Source: Oceaniradius stylonematis
Lineage (GTDB): Bacteria; Pseudomonadota; Alphaproteobacteria; Rhizobiales; Rhizobiaceae
DNA: 41,037 bases
Direction: 5' to 3'
Assembly (NCBI RefSeq): GCF_003149475.2
Contig: NZ_QFWV02000009.1
Location: 132,040-173,076 of the forward strand
Both the position numbers and the translations under genes were made by a program. Every line of letters begins with the position of its first letter. The stretch's first letter is position 1. This document shows, in pieces, positions 15,052-26,392 of this stretch. The notes beneath the pieces were generated by a model that saw nothing but the letters and a program-made list of their open reading frames with translations, made no database searches and was not told the origin of the DNA.

Positions 15052-15654
15052 CTATGGCTTAACGCCGCCGACGCCGTCGAGGATGATGCGCGTTGCGATG
15101 CGCGCATAGTCCTCGCGGGTAACCGGGCCGTCTTCCTTGAACCAGGTGTAGACCCAGTTGAGCATACCGAAGAGGCTCATCGTCACCGGCGTCAGAAGAT
15201 GGGTGCCGGGCTCGGCGAGCCTGGGGTTCAGCTCTTTCAAAACATTGGCAAAGCGGGCGACGATGCGCTTTTCGGTATCGCGCAGCTGCGCGCGCTGGGC
15301 CTCCGACAGCGCGCCGAAAGCGTTGAGCTGCACCTTGTGGGCATTGTCGGCGCCGCGATAGGTCTCCAGCACTGCGCGCACCAGCTTTTCGAGCCGGTCT
15401 CCGGGCGCGAGCGAAGGATCGTCGGCGGCAATCACCGCCTCGTCCAGATGGCTGATATGTGTGTTGACGATCGCAAAGATCAGCGCGTCCTTGGACGGAT
15501 AATAGTGATAAAGCAAGGCCTTGGAGACGCCGCATTCGCGCGCGATCTGCGACATGGACGCTTTGTCCATGCCCAGTTCGGCAAAGACGGCGGCGGCACT
15601 GTCGAGAATATGTGCCTGCTTTTCGGCGAAATCGGCGGCGCGGGGACGGGCCAT
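15052..15654 (-). CDS. paaR: TetR-family repressor of phenylacetate genes PaaR
   Basis: A 200-residue TetR-family regulator. The N-terminal helix-turn-helix (about residues 25-50) reads MSQIARECGVSKALLYHYY, near-canonical for the family; the rest is a helical ligand domain. It is the last gene of paaG-paaI-paaK-paaR, 13 bases after paaK. TetR-type PaaR regulators respond to phenylacetyl-CoA, made by the neighbouring PaaK. The shared palindromes at 8537-8558 and 18262-18283 are its likely operators, making it autoregulated. I chose ATG 15654, preceded by GAGAGG. Confidence 0.88.
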   Translation of the reverse strand: MARPRAADFAEKQAHILDSAAAVFAELGMDKASMSQIARECGVSKALLYHYYPSKDALIFAIVNTHISHLDEAVIAADDPSLAPGDRLEKLVRAVLETYRGADNAHKVQLNAFGALSEAQRAQLRDTEKRIVARFANVLKELNPRLAEPGTHLLTPVTMSLFGMLNWVYTWFKEDGPVTREDYARIATRIILDGVGGVKP

Positions 15655-15667
15655 CGGGCCTCTCTTT

Positions 15668-16978
15668 CTAGCCCTTGGGCCGGTTGTCGACGACGCGTTT
15701 GGCCTTGCCTTCAGAGCGCGGGGCCGAACCCGGCTCGCCGACATTGATCTTGGCGGTCACGCCGATCACGGATTTGATGTGATGGGCAAGCTCGTCGGCG
15801 CTCGCCTTGCGCGCCTCCTCACTGGCCGCATTCTCCAGCGCTTCGAGATGCACGGTCATCGTGTCCATCCGGCCTTTGCGAGCCAGTTCGATCTGGAAGT
15901 GCGGCGCAAGGCCGGCGCATTTGAGGATCTGTTCCTCGACCTGGGTCGGGAAGATGTTGACGCCGCGCAGGATGATCATGTCGTCGGAGCGGCCGGTGAT
16001 CTTGTCCATCCGGCGCATCGACCGCGCCGTGCCGGGCAGGAGCCTGGTCAGGTCGCGCGTGCGGTAGCGGATGATAGGCAGCCCCTCCTTGGTCAGCGTG
16101 GTGAAGACGAGTTCGCCCATCTCGCCGTCCGGCACCGGCTGGCCGGTCTCCGGGTCGATGATTTCGGGATAGAAATGGTCTTCCCAGATGTGCAGCCCGT
16201 CCTTGGTCTCGACGCACTCATTGGCAACGCCCGGACCCATCACTTCCGACAGGCCGTAAATGTCGACCGCGTGCATATCGAAGGCCTGTTCGATCTCGCC
16301 GCGCATGGCGTTCGTCCATGGCTCGGCACCGAAAATGCCGACCGCGAGCGACGAGGCGCGCGGATCTTTGCCCTGGCGGCGGAACTCGTCGAGGATCGAC
16401 AGCATGTAGGAGGGCGTGACCATGATCACGCGGGGCTTGAAATCCTCGATCAGCATCACTTGCCGCTCGGTCATGCCGCCCGAGACGGGAATGACGGTGC
16501 AGCCGAGCCGCTCCGCGCCATAATGGGCGCCCAACCCGCCGGTGAACAGGCCATAGCCATAGGCCACATGCACCGGATCGCCCGGCCGCCCGCCGGATGC
16601 GCGGATCGAACGGGCCACCATGTCGGACCAGATGGAGATGTCCTTTTCCGTGTAGCCGACGACGGTCGGCTTGCCCGTCGTGCCCGAGGATGCGTGCAGG
16701 CGCACGATCTTCTCGCGCGGCACGGCAAACATGCCGAACGGGTAATTGTCGCGCAAATCCGCCTTGGTCGTGAAGGGGAACTTGGCCAGATCGGCGAGGG
16801 ATTCCAGATCGTCCGGGTGGACGCCCGCTTCGTCGAAGCGCTTGCGGTAGAACGGTGCGTTCTCATAGGCATGGCGCAGCGACCATTTCATGCGCTCGAA
16901 CTGAAGCGCAGCTATCTCGTCGCGCGATGCGGTTTCGATCGGCTCGAGATCGCCGGGCTTGGGGGAAAGGTCTTCCAT
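15668..16978 (-). CDS. paaK: Phenylacetate-CoA ligase PaaK
   Basis: Activates phenylacetate to phenylacetyl-CoA using ATP, the first step of the paa route. The 436-residue AMP-forming ligase has the P-loop-like HASSGTTGKPTV (near residue 95), FGAEPWT (near 220), the DIYGLSEVMGPGV adenine-binding stretch (near 240) and TGRSDDMIILRGVNIFP (near 335), all typical of PaaK. It follows paaI with 8 bases between. Confidence 0.96.
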   Translation of the reverse strand: MEDLSPKPGDLEPIETASRDEIAALQFERMKWSLRHAYENAPFYRKRFDEAGVHPDDLESLADLAKFPFTTKADLRDNYPFGMFAVPREKIVRLHASSGTTGKPTVVGYTEKDISIWSDMVARSIRASGGRPGDPVHVAYGYGLFTGGLGAHYGAERLGCTVIPVSGGMTERQVMLIEDFKPRVIMVTPSYMLSILDEFRRQGKDPRASSLAVGIFGAEPWTNAMRGEIEQAFDMHAVDIYGLSEVMGPGVANECVETKDGLHIWEDHFYPEIIDPETGQPVPDGEMGELVFTTLTKEGLPIIRYRTRDLTRLLPGTARSMRRMDKITGRSDDMIILRGVNIFPTQVEEQILKCAGLAPHFQIELARKGRMDTMTVHLEALENAASEEARKASADELAHHIKSVIGVTAKINVGEPGSAPRSEGKAKRVVDNRPKG

Positions 16979-16986
16979 GGTCTGTC

Positions 16987-17418
16987 TCAGATGTCTTCCA
17001 GAATTGTGCCGGGTATGGTGCGTGAATGGCCGCGGAATTCGCCGATCACGTCGCCGTCCTGATTGGTGACCGAAATGTCGTATATGCCGGACCGGCCGGT
17101 GCGCGAGACTTCGCGGCCGGTGGCGGTCAGCCGGTCGCCTTGCTTGCCGGGGCGGATGAAGGTGAGCGAAGTGTGCTGGGCGACCGTGCGCTGATTGTAT
17201 CCGTTGCAGGCAAACGCGAACGCGCTGTCGGCGAGGGTGAAGATGTAACCGCCATGGCAGGTGCCGTGGCCATTGACCATTTGCGGGGTGATGGTCATCG
17301 CAACGGTCGCCTTGCCGGGCGCGACGTGCTCGATCTCCATGCCCAGATGCCGGCTGGCATTGTCGTCAGCCCACATGGCGTCGGCGCAGGCGCGGGCGAG
17401 TTCATCCGGCGTCATCAT
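16987..17418 (-). CDS. paaI: Hydroxyphenylacetyl-CoA thioesterase PaaI
   Basis: A 143-residue hotdog thioesterase that frees CoA from dead-end hydroxyphenylacetyl-CoA intermediates. The family stretch NGHGTCHGGYIFTLADSAFA (near residue 50) contains the Asn, Gly and Asp of the active site. The start overlaps the paaG stop (either of two adjacent ATGs, 17418 or 17415). It sits between paaG and paaK as in many paa clusters. Confidence 0.94.
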   Translation of the reverse strand: MMTPDELARACADAMWADDNASRHLGMEIEHVAPGKATVAMTITPQMVNGHGTCHGGYIFTLADSAFAFACNGYNQRTVAQHTSLTFIRPGKQGDRLTATGREVSRTGRSGIYDISVTNQDGDVIGEFRGHSRTIPGTILEDI

Positions 17419-18209
17419 TGCCCCCGAAAGTCTGGTTTGCGCTTGTCGAGAAAGGCGGTGACGCCCTCGGCATAGTCGGCCGTGCGGCCGGCAACGCGCT
17501 GCGTGTCGCGCTCATGGTCGAGTTGGGCGTCGAAGCTGTTCGTGCTCGCCGCCTGGATCGACTGTTTCGTCAGGCCGAGGCCCCGTGTCGGGCCGGCGGC
17601 GAACTGGCGGGCGAGGGCGTTCGTCTCGTCCATCAGCGCGTCGTCATCGACCGCCTTCCAGATCAGGCCCCAGTCGGCGGCTTTCTCGGCGGGCAGCGGT
17701 TCGCCGGTCAGCGCCAGCCCCTTGGCGCGCGCTTCGCCTAGAAGCCGCGTCAGCATGAAGCTGCCGCCCGCGTCCGGCGTCAGGCCGATCTTGGCGAAGG
17801 CCTGGATGAATTTGGCGGATTTGCCGGCAAGCACGACGTCGCAGGCAAGCGCGATGTTGGCGCCCGCTCCAGCGGCCACGCCATTGACTGCGACGACAAT
17901 CGGCTTCTCAAGCGACCGGATCAGCCGCAGTGTCGGGTTGTAGAAGGTTTCGAGCGTATGGCCGAGATCGGGCGGGCCGTCCATCGTGCGCGGGTCGCGA
18001 TCGCCCAGATCCTGACCGGCGCAAAAAGCGCGGCCGGCGCCGGTCATCAGAACGCAGCGCACTTCGTCCTCGTCATGGGCGCGCTGGATCGCCGCGCGGA
18101 AGGCGCGATGCATGTCCTCGTTGAACGAATTGAGCTTGTCGGGCCGGTTGAGCGTGACGCGCAAAACGCTGTCATCAAGCTCGCAGAGCACGGTGGCGTC
18201 CTGCGCCAT
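17415..18209 (-). CDS. paaG: Ring-1,2-epoxyphenylacetyl-CoA isomerase PaaG
   Basis: A 264-residue crotonase-fold isomerase that turns the epoxide into oxepin-CoA and also moves the double bond of 3,4-dehydroadipyl-CoA to the 2,3 position, a step the box route also needs. It has CAGQDLGDR (near residue 63), NGVAAGAGANIALACD (near 108) and GLTPDAGGSF (near 138), where the Asp corresponds to the catalytic Asp of PaaG. The start at 18209 has GGGAGGGAT just upstream. It is first in its operon, behind the PaaR-type operator. Confidence 0.95.
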   Translation of the reverse strand: MAQDATVLCELDDSVLRVTLNRPDKLNSFNEDMHRAFRAAIQRAHDEDEVRCVLMTGAGRAFCAGQDLGDRDPRTMDGPPDLGHTLETFYNPTLRLIRSLEKPIVVAVNGVAAGAGANIALACDVVLAGKSAKFIQAFAKIGLTPDAGGSFMLTRLLGEARAKGLALTGEPLPAEKAADWGLIWKAVDDDALMDETNALARQFAAGPTRGLGLTKQSIQAASTNSFDAQLDHERDTQRVAGRTADYAEGVTAFLDKRKPDFRGQ

Positions 18210-18261
18210 ATGATCCCTCCCTTGCGCCCGGTCGGAACGCCAATCCAAGGCCGACAAAACC

Positions 18262-18283
18262 ATAAACCGACCGGTCAGTCAAT
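18262..18283 (-). promoter_or_regulatory. PaaR-type operator between paaG and pcaB
   Basis: The core is ACCGACCGGTCAGTCAA and the 22-bp element matches 8537-8558 at 19 of 22 positions. It lies 53 bases upstream of the paaG start and 77 bases upstream of the divergent pcaB start, the only strong dyad in the region. On the minus strand it includes TTGACT, a possible paaG -35. It is the likely PaaR site for paaGIKR and might also affect pcaB. Confidence 0.7.
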
Positions 18284-18360
18284 GAATTCGGTCGATGAAT
18301 TTCCGGGATCGGCTGGCGGCGGGGCTTGCCCTTGAAGTCAAGCGCGCGGATATTCCCATC

Positions 18361-19425
18361 ATGATTCAAGCAGCGACCGCATCTGTCTGGCATACATCGC
18401 TTTTCGGCGACGACGCGTTGGCGGCGCTGTTTTCGGAAAAGGCGTTACTCGAGCGCTTCGGCGCATTCGAGATGGCACTGACGCGGGCGCTTGGCGCCCA
18501 TGGTCTGGTCGATGCGGGCATGGCCGACACAGCCATCGCGGCGATGCAATCATTCGAGCCCGACGTCAATGCGATCCGCCGGGCGATGCAAACCGACGGC
18601 GTGCCGGTTCCCGCCTATGTGAGGCAATTGAAAGCAGCCGCCGGCGATGCCGCCGGGGCGATCCATGTCGCCCCGACCAGCCAGGATCTGATCGACACGG
18701 CGACCGCCATGGCGCTGCGCGACGCAGGCACTCTGCTTGCCGGGCGTGTCGAAGCGGTTCTGTCGGCAATCGGCGCGCTGGATGCGCGTTTCGGCGGTGA
18801 TGCGCTGACGGGCCGGACGCGCATGCAGGCGGCGTTGCCGATCAGCGTGGGCGACCGGCTGTCGGCGTGGTCGAAACCGGTCAGCGGCAGTCTCGACCGG
18901 CTCGCGCGCGTGCGCGACGATGCTGCGCAGTTGCAGTTCGGCGGACCGGTCGGGCTGGGCCCCGAAACGCTCGGCGAAGCCGGACCCGCGGTCGCCGGCG
19001 CGATGGCCGCTGAACTCGCGCTGCGCCTGCCGGCCCGGCCCTGGCACACGGATCGCAGCGCCTTTGTCGCCTTCGGCAACTGGCTGTCCATGGTCACCGG
19101 TGCGGTGGGCAAGATCGGCCAGGATGTGGCTCTCATGGCCCAGCAGGGAATCGACGAGATCGAACTGTCGTCCGGCGGCACAAGCTCGGCCATGCCGCAC
19201 AAGCATAATCCCGTGGTTGCCGAAAAGCTGGTGACGCTCGCGCGCTACAACGCCGTCCAGATCGGCGGGTTGCATCAGGCGATGGTGCATGAACAGGAGC
19301 GTTCCGGCAGCGCCTGGATGCTGGAATGGATGATCCTGCCGCCGATGGTCGAGGCCACCGGACGGGCGCTGACCGATGCCGATGAACTGCTGCGGTCGGT
19401 GACGCGGATCGGTGCCGCCGTCTGA
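18361..19425 (+). CDS. pcaB: 3-Carboxy-cis,cis-muconate cycloisomerase PcaB
   Basis: Converts 3-carboxymuconate from protocatechuate cleavage into gamma-carboxymuconolactone. The 354-residue protein belongs to the fumarase/aspartase superfamily and has the signature SSGGTSSAMPHKHNPV (near residue 280), with further segments near residues 90 and 145. The frame is also open to ATG 18295, but the family-like start SVWHTSLFGDD favours ATG 18361; neither has a strong ribosome site. It is transcribed alone, and its stop abuts that of the convergent BKACE gene. Confidence 0.92.
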   Translation: MIQAATASVWHTSLFGDDALAALFSEKALLERFGAFEMALTRALGAHGLVDAGMADTAIAAMQSFEPDVNAIRRAMQTDGVPVPAYVRQLKAAAGDAAGAIHVAPTSQDLIDTATAMALRDAGTLLAGRVEAVLSAIGALDARFGGDALTGRTRMQAALPISVGDRLSAWSKPVSGSLDRLARVRDDAAQLQFGGPVGLGPETLGEAGPAVAGAMAAELALRLPARPWHTDRSAFVAFGNWLSMVTGAVGKIGQDVALMAQQGIDEIELSSGGTSSAMPHKHNPVVAEKLVTLARYNAVQIGGLHQAMVHEQERSGSAWMLEWMILPPMVEATGRALTDADELLRSVTRIGAAV

Positions 19426-20268
19426 TCAGGCCGCCTGGCGCAGGCCGAGCATCTGGCGGGCCTGCTGCCATGTGGCGACGGGGCGTTCGTGGCGCTCGCA
19501 GATCTCGACGACGCGGCTGACAAGCGCGGCGTTCGATGGCGCCAGCGTGTCCTTGTTGAGGCGCACATTGTCCTCAAGGCCCGTGCGGGCATGTCCGCCG
19601 GCCGCCACCGACCATTCATTGACGGTGATCTGGCCGGGGCCGATGCCTGCGGCACACCATTCGGCGTCGGGAACGAGGCGCTTGACCGTCTCGACGTAGA
19701 AGTCGAACACCGGCTTGTCGACCGGCATGGCGTTTTTGACGCCCATGACGAACTGGATGTAGGGCGTGTCGGGGATGCGGCCGTCGCGCCACATGGCGAC
19801 CGCCTGGAAGATATGCGAGGCATCGAACGCCTCGATCTCGGGCTTGACGGCGTATTTGCGCATTTCCGCGGCGAGCCAGTCGACCAGATCGGGCGGGTTT
19901 TCGTAGACGCGGGTCGGAAAGTTGTTCGAGCCGACCGAAAGGGACGCCATGTCCGGCCGCAGCGGCAGCATGCCGCCGCGCTCGGTGCCGGCACCCGAGC
20001 GACCGCCGGTGGAAAACTGGATCACCATGCCGGGGCAGTGCTTTTCCAGCCCTTCCTTCAGCCGCGCGAACTTTTCGGGATCGGAGGTCGGCGTTTCGTC
20101 GGCGTTGCGGACATGGGCGTGGACGATCGATGCGCCCGCCTCGAAGGCTTCGTGGGTCGATTCGAGTTGCTCGTCGATCGTGACGGGAAGCGCCGGGTTG
20201 TTGGCTTTCGTCGGCACCGAGCCGGTGATGGCGACGCAGATGATGCAGGGCTTTGTCGTCTCGGTCAT
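19426..20268 (-). CDS. Beta-keto acid cleavage enzyme (BKACE, DUF849)
   Basis: A 280-residue TIM-barrel enzyme of the family founded by 3-keto-5-aminohexanoate cleavage enzyme. Members combine a beta-keto acid with acetyl-CoA to give acetoacetate and a new acyl-CoA. Zinc ligands H50 and H52 (HAHVR) and E232 with D233 (GLEDN) match the known active site. In the pobA-pcaCHG operon the obvious substrate is beta-ketoadipate, which would give succinyl-CoA plus acetoacetate and bypass PcaIJ and PcaF. Reaction type is established for the family; this substrate is inferred. It follows pcaG by six bases. Confidence 0.9.
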   Translation of the reverse strand: MTETTKPCIICVAITGSVPTKANNPALPVTIDEQLESTHEAFEAGASIVHAHVRNADETPTSDPEKFARLKEGLEKHCPGMVIQFSTGGRSGAGTERGGMLPLRPDMASLSVGSNNFPTRVYENPPDLVDWLAAEMRKYAVKPEIEAFDASHIFQAVAMWRDGRIPDTPYIQFVMGVKNAMPVDKPVFDFYVETVKRLVPDAEWCAAGIGPGQITVNEWSVAAGGHARTGLEDNVRLNKDTLAPSNAALVSRVVEICERHERPVATWQQARQMLGLRQAA

Positions 20269-20274
20269 GAACCG

Positions 20275-20892
20275 TCACATATCGAAGAAAATCGTCTCGT
20301 TCTCGCCCTGGAGCCGAACGTCGAAGCGGTATAGGCCGTCTGCCGTCCTGGCCGCAAGGAGCGTCGGAACGCGGTGCTGGTGCTCGATCCGGGTCAGCAC
20401 GGGGTCCTCGGAGTTGGCCTCGGCCTCGTCGTCGAAATAAAGCCGCGTGTGCAAGCCGATATTGATGCCGCGCGCGACGATCCACATCGAAATGTGCGGC
20501 GCCTGCAGGCGCCCGTCGCGCCATGGCACGCGACCGGGCTTGACCGTGTCGAAGCGATACTCGCCGGTCTGCAAATCCGCAGCGGCCCGGCCCCAGCCGG
20601 AGAATTCGGGGTCCGCCACGCCACGGGTTTCGCCGGGTGCGTTGAAGAGCCCGTCCGCGTCGGCCTGCCAGATTTCCAGGACCGCGTCCTTGAGCACGCC
20701 GCCCATGCCATCGGTGACCGTGCCCGTGACAGTGATTTCCTCGCCGCGCACGGCGCCGGTCTTCATCGTTGTGCCGAGATCGGTCTCGTAGACGCCATGG
20801 ATGCCGGTGACGTTGGGGTTCATGCCGATATGGACGTAGGGGCCTGCGGTTTGCGAGGGGGTTTCCTTGAGGGTCGGATAGCGCCGGGTCAT
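20275..20892 (-). CDS. pcaG: Protocatechuate 3,4-dioxygenase alpha subunit PcaG
   Basis: The non-iron-binding subunit of protocatechuate 3,4-dioxygenase, 205 residues. It has SQTAGPYVHIG at the start, the intradiol-fold core EIWQADADGLF (near residue 72) and APHISMWIVARGINIGLHTRLYF (near 135), in which the iron Tyr/His residues of the beta subunit are missing, as expected. I chose ATG 20892, one base after the pcaH stop codon. Confidence 0.95.
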   Translation of the reverse strand: MTRRYPTLKETPSQTAGPYVHIGMNPNVTGIHGVYETDLGTTMKTGAVRGEEITVTGTVTDGMGGVLKDAVLEIWQADADGLFNAPGETRGVADPEFSGWGRAAADLQTGEYRFDTVKPGRVPWRDGRLQAPHISMWIVARGINIGLHTRLYFDDEAEANSEDPVLTRIEHQHRVPTLLAARTADGLYRFDVRLQGENETIFFDM

Positions 20893-20893
20893 C

Positions 20894-21634
20894 TCAAAGG
20901 CCCTCCAGCCGGTTCTCGAACAGGGTCTGCCGCTTGCCACGCAAGACGATGTCGAAGCGCCAGGCGCGGGCGTCCATCGGCACGGTGCGGGTCATGTCGA
21001 GTTCCGCGATCAGGCTTTCGACGGCGTCCTTTTGCGGGATCGCCCCGACGATCGGGCAATGCGGGATCAACGGGTCGCCTTCGAAATACATCTGCGTGAT
21101 CAGGCGCTGTGCGAAGGCCGTGCCAAAGAGCGAAAAGTGAATGTGGGCCGGCCGCCAATCGTTGCCGCCATTGGGCCATGGGTAGGCGCCGGGCTGGATG
21201 GTGCGAAACTCGTAAAAACCCTGTTCGTCGGTCAGCACGCGGCCGCAGCCGCCGAAATTGGGATCGAGCGGCGCCAGATAGCTTTCCTTCTTGTGGCGGT
21301 AGCGGCCGCCGGCATTGGCCTGCCAGACTTCCAGCAATGCGTTCGGGACGGGACGCCCCATCTCGTCGGTGACGCGCCCATGGACGATGATGCGCGGGCC
21401 GATGGCGCTCTCGCCGGGCTCGGCAAAATTGTGCACCAGGTCATGGTCCATGTCGCCCAGCATGGCGTGGCCGAATACGGGGCCGGTCTCCTCGCCAAGC
21501 GATGTGGGCAGCGACAGGAGCGGGGCGGAAGGCGCGCGCATGACCGAGGTCTTGTAGGGCGGATGGAGCGCCGGCGGATGCCATGCGCGGTCGCGCGCGG
21601 CGTAGCCCGCATGCGGTTCGGGCGTGTTTTTCAT
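20894..21634 (-). CDS. pcaH: Protocatechuate 3,4-dioxygenase beta subunit PcaH
   Basis: The catalytic, Fe(III)-binding subunit, 246 residues. Iron ligands are visible as Tyr in [11 protein letters not shown], Tyr in GAYPWPN and the two His in [10 protein letters not shown]. With PcaG it opens protocatechuate between the hydroxyls to give 3-carboxy-cis,cis-muconate. The start codon overlaps the pcaC stop as ATGA (21631-21634). Confidence 0.96.
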   Translation of the reverse strand: MKNTPEPHAGYAARDRAWHPPALHPPYKTSVMRAPSAPLLSLPTSLGEETGPVFGHAMLGDMDHDLVHNFAEPGESAIGPRIIVHGRVTDEMGRPVPNALLEVWQANAGGRYRHKKESYLAPLDPNFGGCGRVLTDEQGFYEFRTIQPGAYPWPNGGNDWRPAHIHFSLFGTAFAQRLITQMYFEGDPLIPHCPIVGAIPQKDAVESLIAELDMTRTVPMDARAWRFDIVLRGKRQTLFENRLEGL

Positions 21635-22035
21635 GTCACCGTCTCCTCCTGTTCCATCGCGCGATAGGTCTCCTTGGCGATCTTGATCGCGCGGTTGGCG
21701 CGCGGCACGCCTGCATAGACCGCAACATGCATGAAGGCTTCCATGACATCGGCCTTGCTGGCGCCGGTGCGCTTGCAGGCGCGCACATGCATGGCGATCT
21801 CGTCGAAATTGCCGGTCGCGGCGAGCAAGGCCAGCGTCAGGATGGACCGCTCGCGCAGCGAGATCGTGTCGCGCGCCCACAGATTGCCCCAGGCGGTCTC
21901 GGTGATCATGGTCTGGAAGGGCGCGTCGAACTCGGTCTTTTCGGCTTCGGCGCGGTCGACATGATCGTCGCCCAAGACGCGTCGGCGCATCTTCATGCCG
22001 TTCTGCAGGCGGTCCGTGTCCATGCGGTCGCTCAT
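21631..22035 (-). CDS. pcaC: 4-Carboxymuconolactone decarboxylase PcaC
   Basis: Decarboxylates gamma-carboxymuconolactone to beta-ketoadipate enol-lactone. The 134-residue protein of the carboxymuconolactone decarboxylase family has [23 protein letters not shown] and [31 protein letters not shown]-type sequence (near residues 42 and 85). Two adjacent ATGs (22038, 22035) follow GGGAG; the second has the better spacing. The gene is not fused to pcaD, and no pcaD is in the window. Confidence 0.94.
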   Translation of the reverse strand: MSDRMDTDRLQNGMKMRRRVLGDDHVDRAEAEKTEFDAPFQTMITETAWGNLWARDTISLRERSILTLALLAATGNFDEIAMHVRACKRTGASKADVMEAFMHVAVYAGVPRANRAIKIAKETYRAMEQEETVT

Positions 22036-22068
22036 CATCGGGCTCCCATCGTCATCGTTGCACACCCA

Positions 22069-23292
<1,224 letters not shown>

Positions 23293-23326
23293 TCATATTT
23301 GGAGCTTTTTGAATAACGGAAACGGT

Positions 23327-24241
23327 ATGAATTTGGAGAAACGCATCAAGCTTCGGCATCTCAAGACGTTTTGCGAGATCGCCAGGCTTGGCAGTTTCAA
23401 GAAGGCGGCGTCCGCCTTGCACGTCACCCAGCCGGCCATCTCGCGCACACTGGCCGAACTCGAACAAATGGTCGAGGCGACGCTGTTGGTCCGCGATCGC
23501 GGCGGTGTGGCACTGACGCCTGAAGGTGCGATCTTCCTGCAGTTCGCGCAGATGGGGCTCGACGCGATTCAGCAGGGGGTCAATCGCCTGAGCCGGTTGC
23601 GGTCGGGCGACGCCGGGCGGGTGCGGATCGGCGCGCTGCCCAGCGTTGCGGCGCGGCTGCTGCCCGATGCGATCCAGGCGTTCGCCGTTCTTTCGCCAGG
23701 CACGGCGGTGATGGTGGAGGAGGGGCCGCACGAGTTTCTCGTCAATCGCCTCAAGGCCGGCGAACTGGATCTGGTTGCCGGCCGGCTGGGGCCGCCGGAG
23801 ACGATGGCCGGCCTGTCGTTCACCCAGCTCTATCTCGAACATGTGGTGTTGGCGGCGCGGCCCGGCCATCCGCTGGCCGGCTCGTCCGACCTGGCCGCCG
23901 TCGCCGACTATCCGGTCATCTATCCGGCGCCCAATTCGGCAATCCGTCCGCTGGTCGACCGGCTGATGATCGCCGGCGGGGTCAGCGATCCGCCGCGTGC
24001 GATCGAGTCGGTGTCCGGATCGTTCGGCCGCAGCCTCGTTCTGTCGTCCGACGCGGTCTGGATCATCTCCGCCGGCGTCGTGGCGCAGGACCTTGAAGCC
24101 GGCCGGCTGATCGGCCTGGAAGTCGACACGCAGATGACATCCGGCCCCGTCGGCATCATGGTGCGGGCCGACGAGCAGAGCCCGGTTTTGGTGCGTCTTT
24201 TCTCGCGCGCGATCGGCCAAGTGCTGGAGACGCGGACCTGA
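23327..24241 (+). CDS. pcaQ: PcaQ-like LysR-family regulator
   Basis: A 304-residue LysR-type regulator with an N-terminal winged helix (SFKKAASALHVTQPAISRTLAELE, residues 19-42) and a periplasmic-binding-like effector domain. The opening RIKLRHLKTFCEIAR resembles rhizobial PcaQ, the beta-ketoadipate-pathway activator. It diverges from pobA, so it likely controls pobA-pcaCHG-BKACE. I chose ATG 23327 by that resemblance; a TTG at 23309 with GGAG upstream is an alternative. An imperfect dyad at 23313-23328 is a weak operator candidate. Confidence 0.85.
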   Translation: MNLEKRIKLRHLKTFCEIARLGSFKKAASALHVTQPAISRTLAELEQMVEATLLVRDRGGVALTPEGAIFLQFAQMGLDAIQQGVNRLSRLRSGDAGRVRIGALPSVAARLLPDAIQAFAVLSPGTAVMVEEGPHEFLVNRLKAGELDLVAGRLGPPETMAGLSFTQLYLEHVVLAARPGHPLAGSSDLAAVADYPVIYPAPNSAIRPLVDRLMIAGGVSDPPRAIESVSGSFGRSLVLSSDAVWIISAGVVAQDLEAGRLIGLEVDTQMTSGPVGIMVRADEQSPVLVRLFSRAIGQVLETRT

Positions 24242-24246
24242 ACGGC

Positions 24247-24285
24247 AAAAAAAGAGACCGCGCCGAGCGATGCCGGGCGCGGTCT
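24247..24285 (-). terminator. Rho-independent terminator of the glp operon
   Basis: AGACCGCGCC (24255-24264) pairs perfectly with GGCGCGGTCT (24276-24285) around an 11-base loop. Read on the minus strand the stem is followed by TC and then seven T (24253-24247), a classic intrinsic terminator for glpD-glpV. It begins six bases after the pcaQ stop; on that strand the stem has no T run after it. A second hairpin (24296-24303 with 24308-24315) lies between it and the glpV stop. Confidence 0.9.
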
Positions 24286-24324
24286 GATGGGTGAAGCGGA
24301 GCCTTGCGGCTCCGCGTCGTCGGT

Positions 24325-26049
<1,725 letters not shown>

Positions 26050-26107
26050 GTTTTCCTCCCAGAAAACTGCAGGGGGACGGTGCGTTTGCAACGTCCGGTG
26101 AAGCCTG

Positions 26108-26380
26108 TCAGACCCAGCGGAAGACCGCTGCGGCAAAGACAAGGCAGACGATCAGCGCACCCCATTGGGGGCCGCTGACCAATCCGAGCCAGGCCAGGTT
26201 GATGAAGGCCGAACCCAGAAGGGTGATGAAGAGCCGGTCGCCGCGCGTCGTCTCGATGCGCAGCACGCCCACGCGCGGCGTTTCGGGAAAGCGGATCGCG
26301 AGCACCGTGAAGACGATGAGCAGCAGCGCGATCGTTGCGAAGAACAGGGCGGTCGGCCACGTCCATGCCATCCAGTCCAT
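26108..26380 (-). CDS. glpU: DUF2160-family small membrane protein of the glycerol transporter (GlpU)
   Basis: A 90-residue protein with two hydrophobic segments (about residues 8-30 and 50-88), matching the small DUF2160 membrane protein found in rhizobial glycerol ABC operons. Its exact role is not known; it may be an accessory part of the transporter. GGGAG upstream of ATG 26380 and the 12-base gap to glpQ support it as part of the operon. Confidence 0.85.
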   Translation of the reverse strand: MDWMAWTWPTALFFATIALLLIVFTVLAIRFPETPRVGVLRIETTRGDRLFITLLGSAFINLAWLGLVSGPQWGALIVCLVFAAAVFRWV

Positions 26381-26392
26381 GATGACGCTCCC

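Noticed and set aside
23313-23328. ATAACG-N4-CGGTAT dyad as the PcaQ operator
   Set aside because: It matches the rhizobial PcaQ pattern (ATAACC-N4-GGTTAA, from memory) in the left arm only and overlaps the chosen pcaQ start, so it is left as a weak candidate and not listed as a feature.
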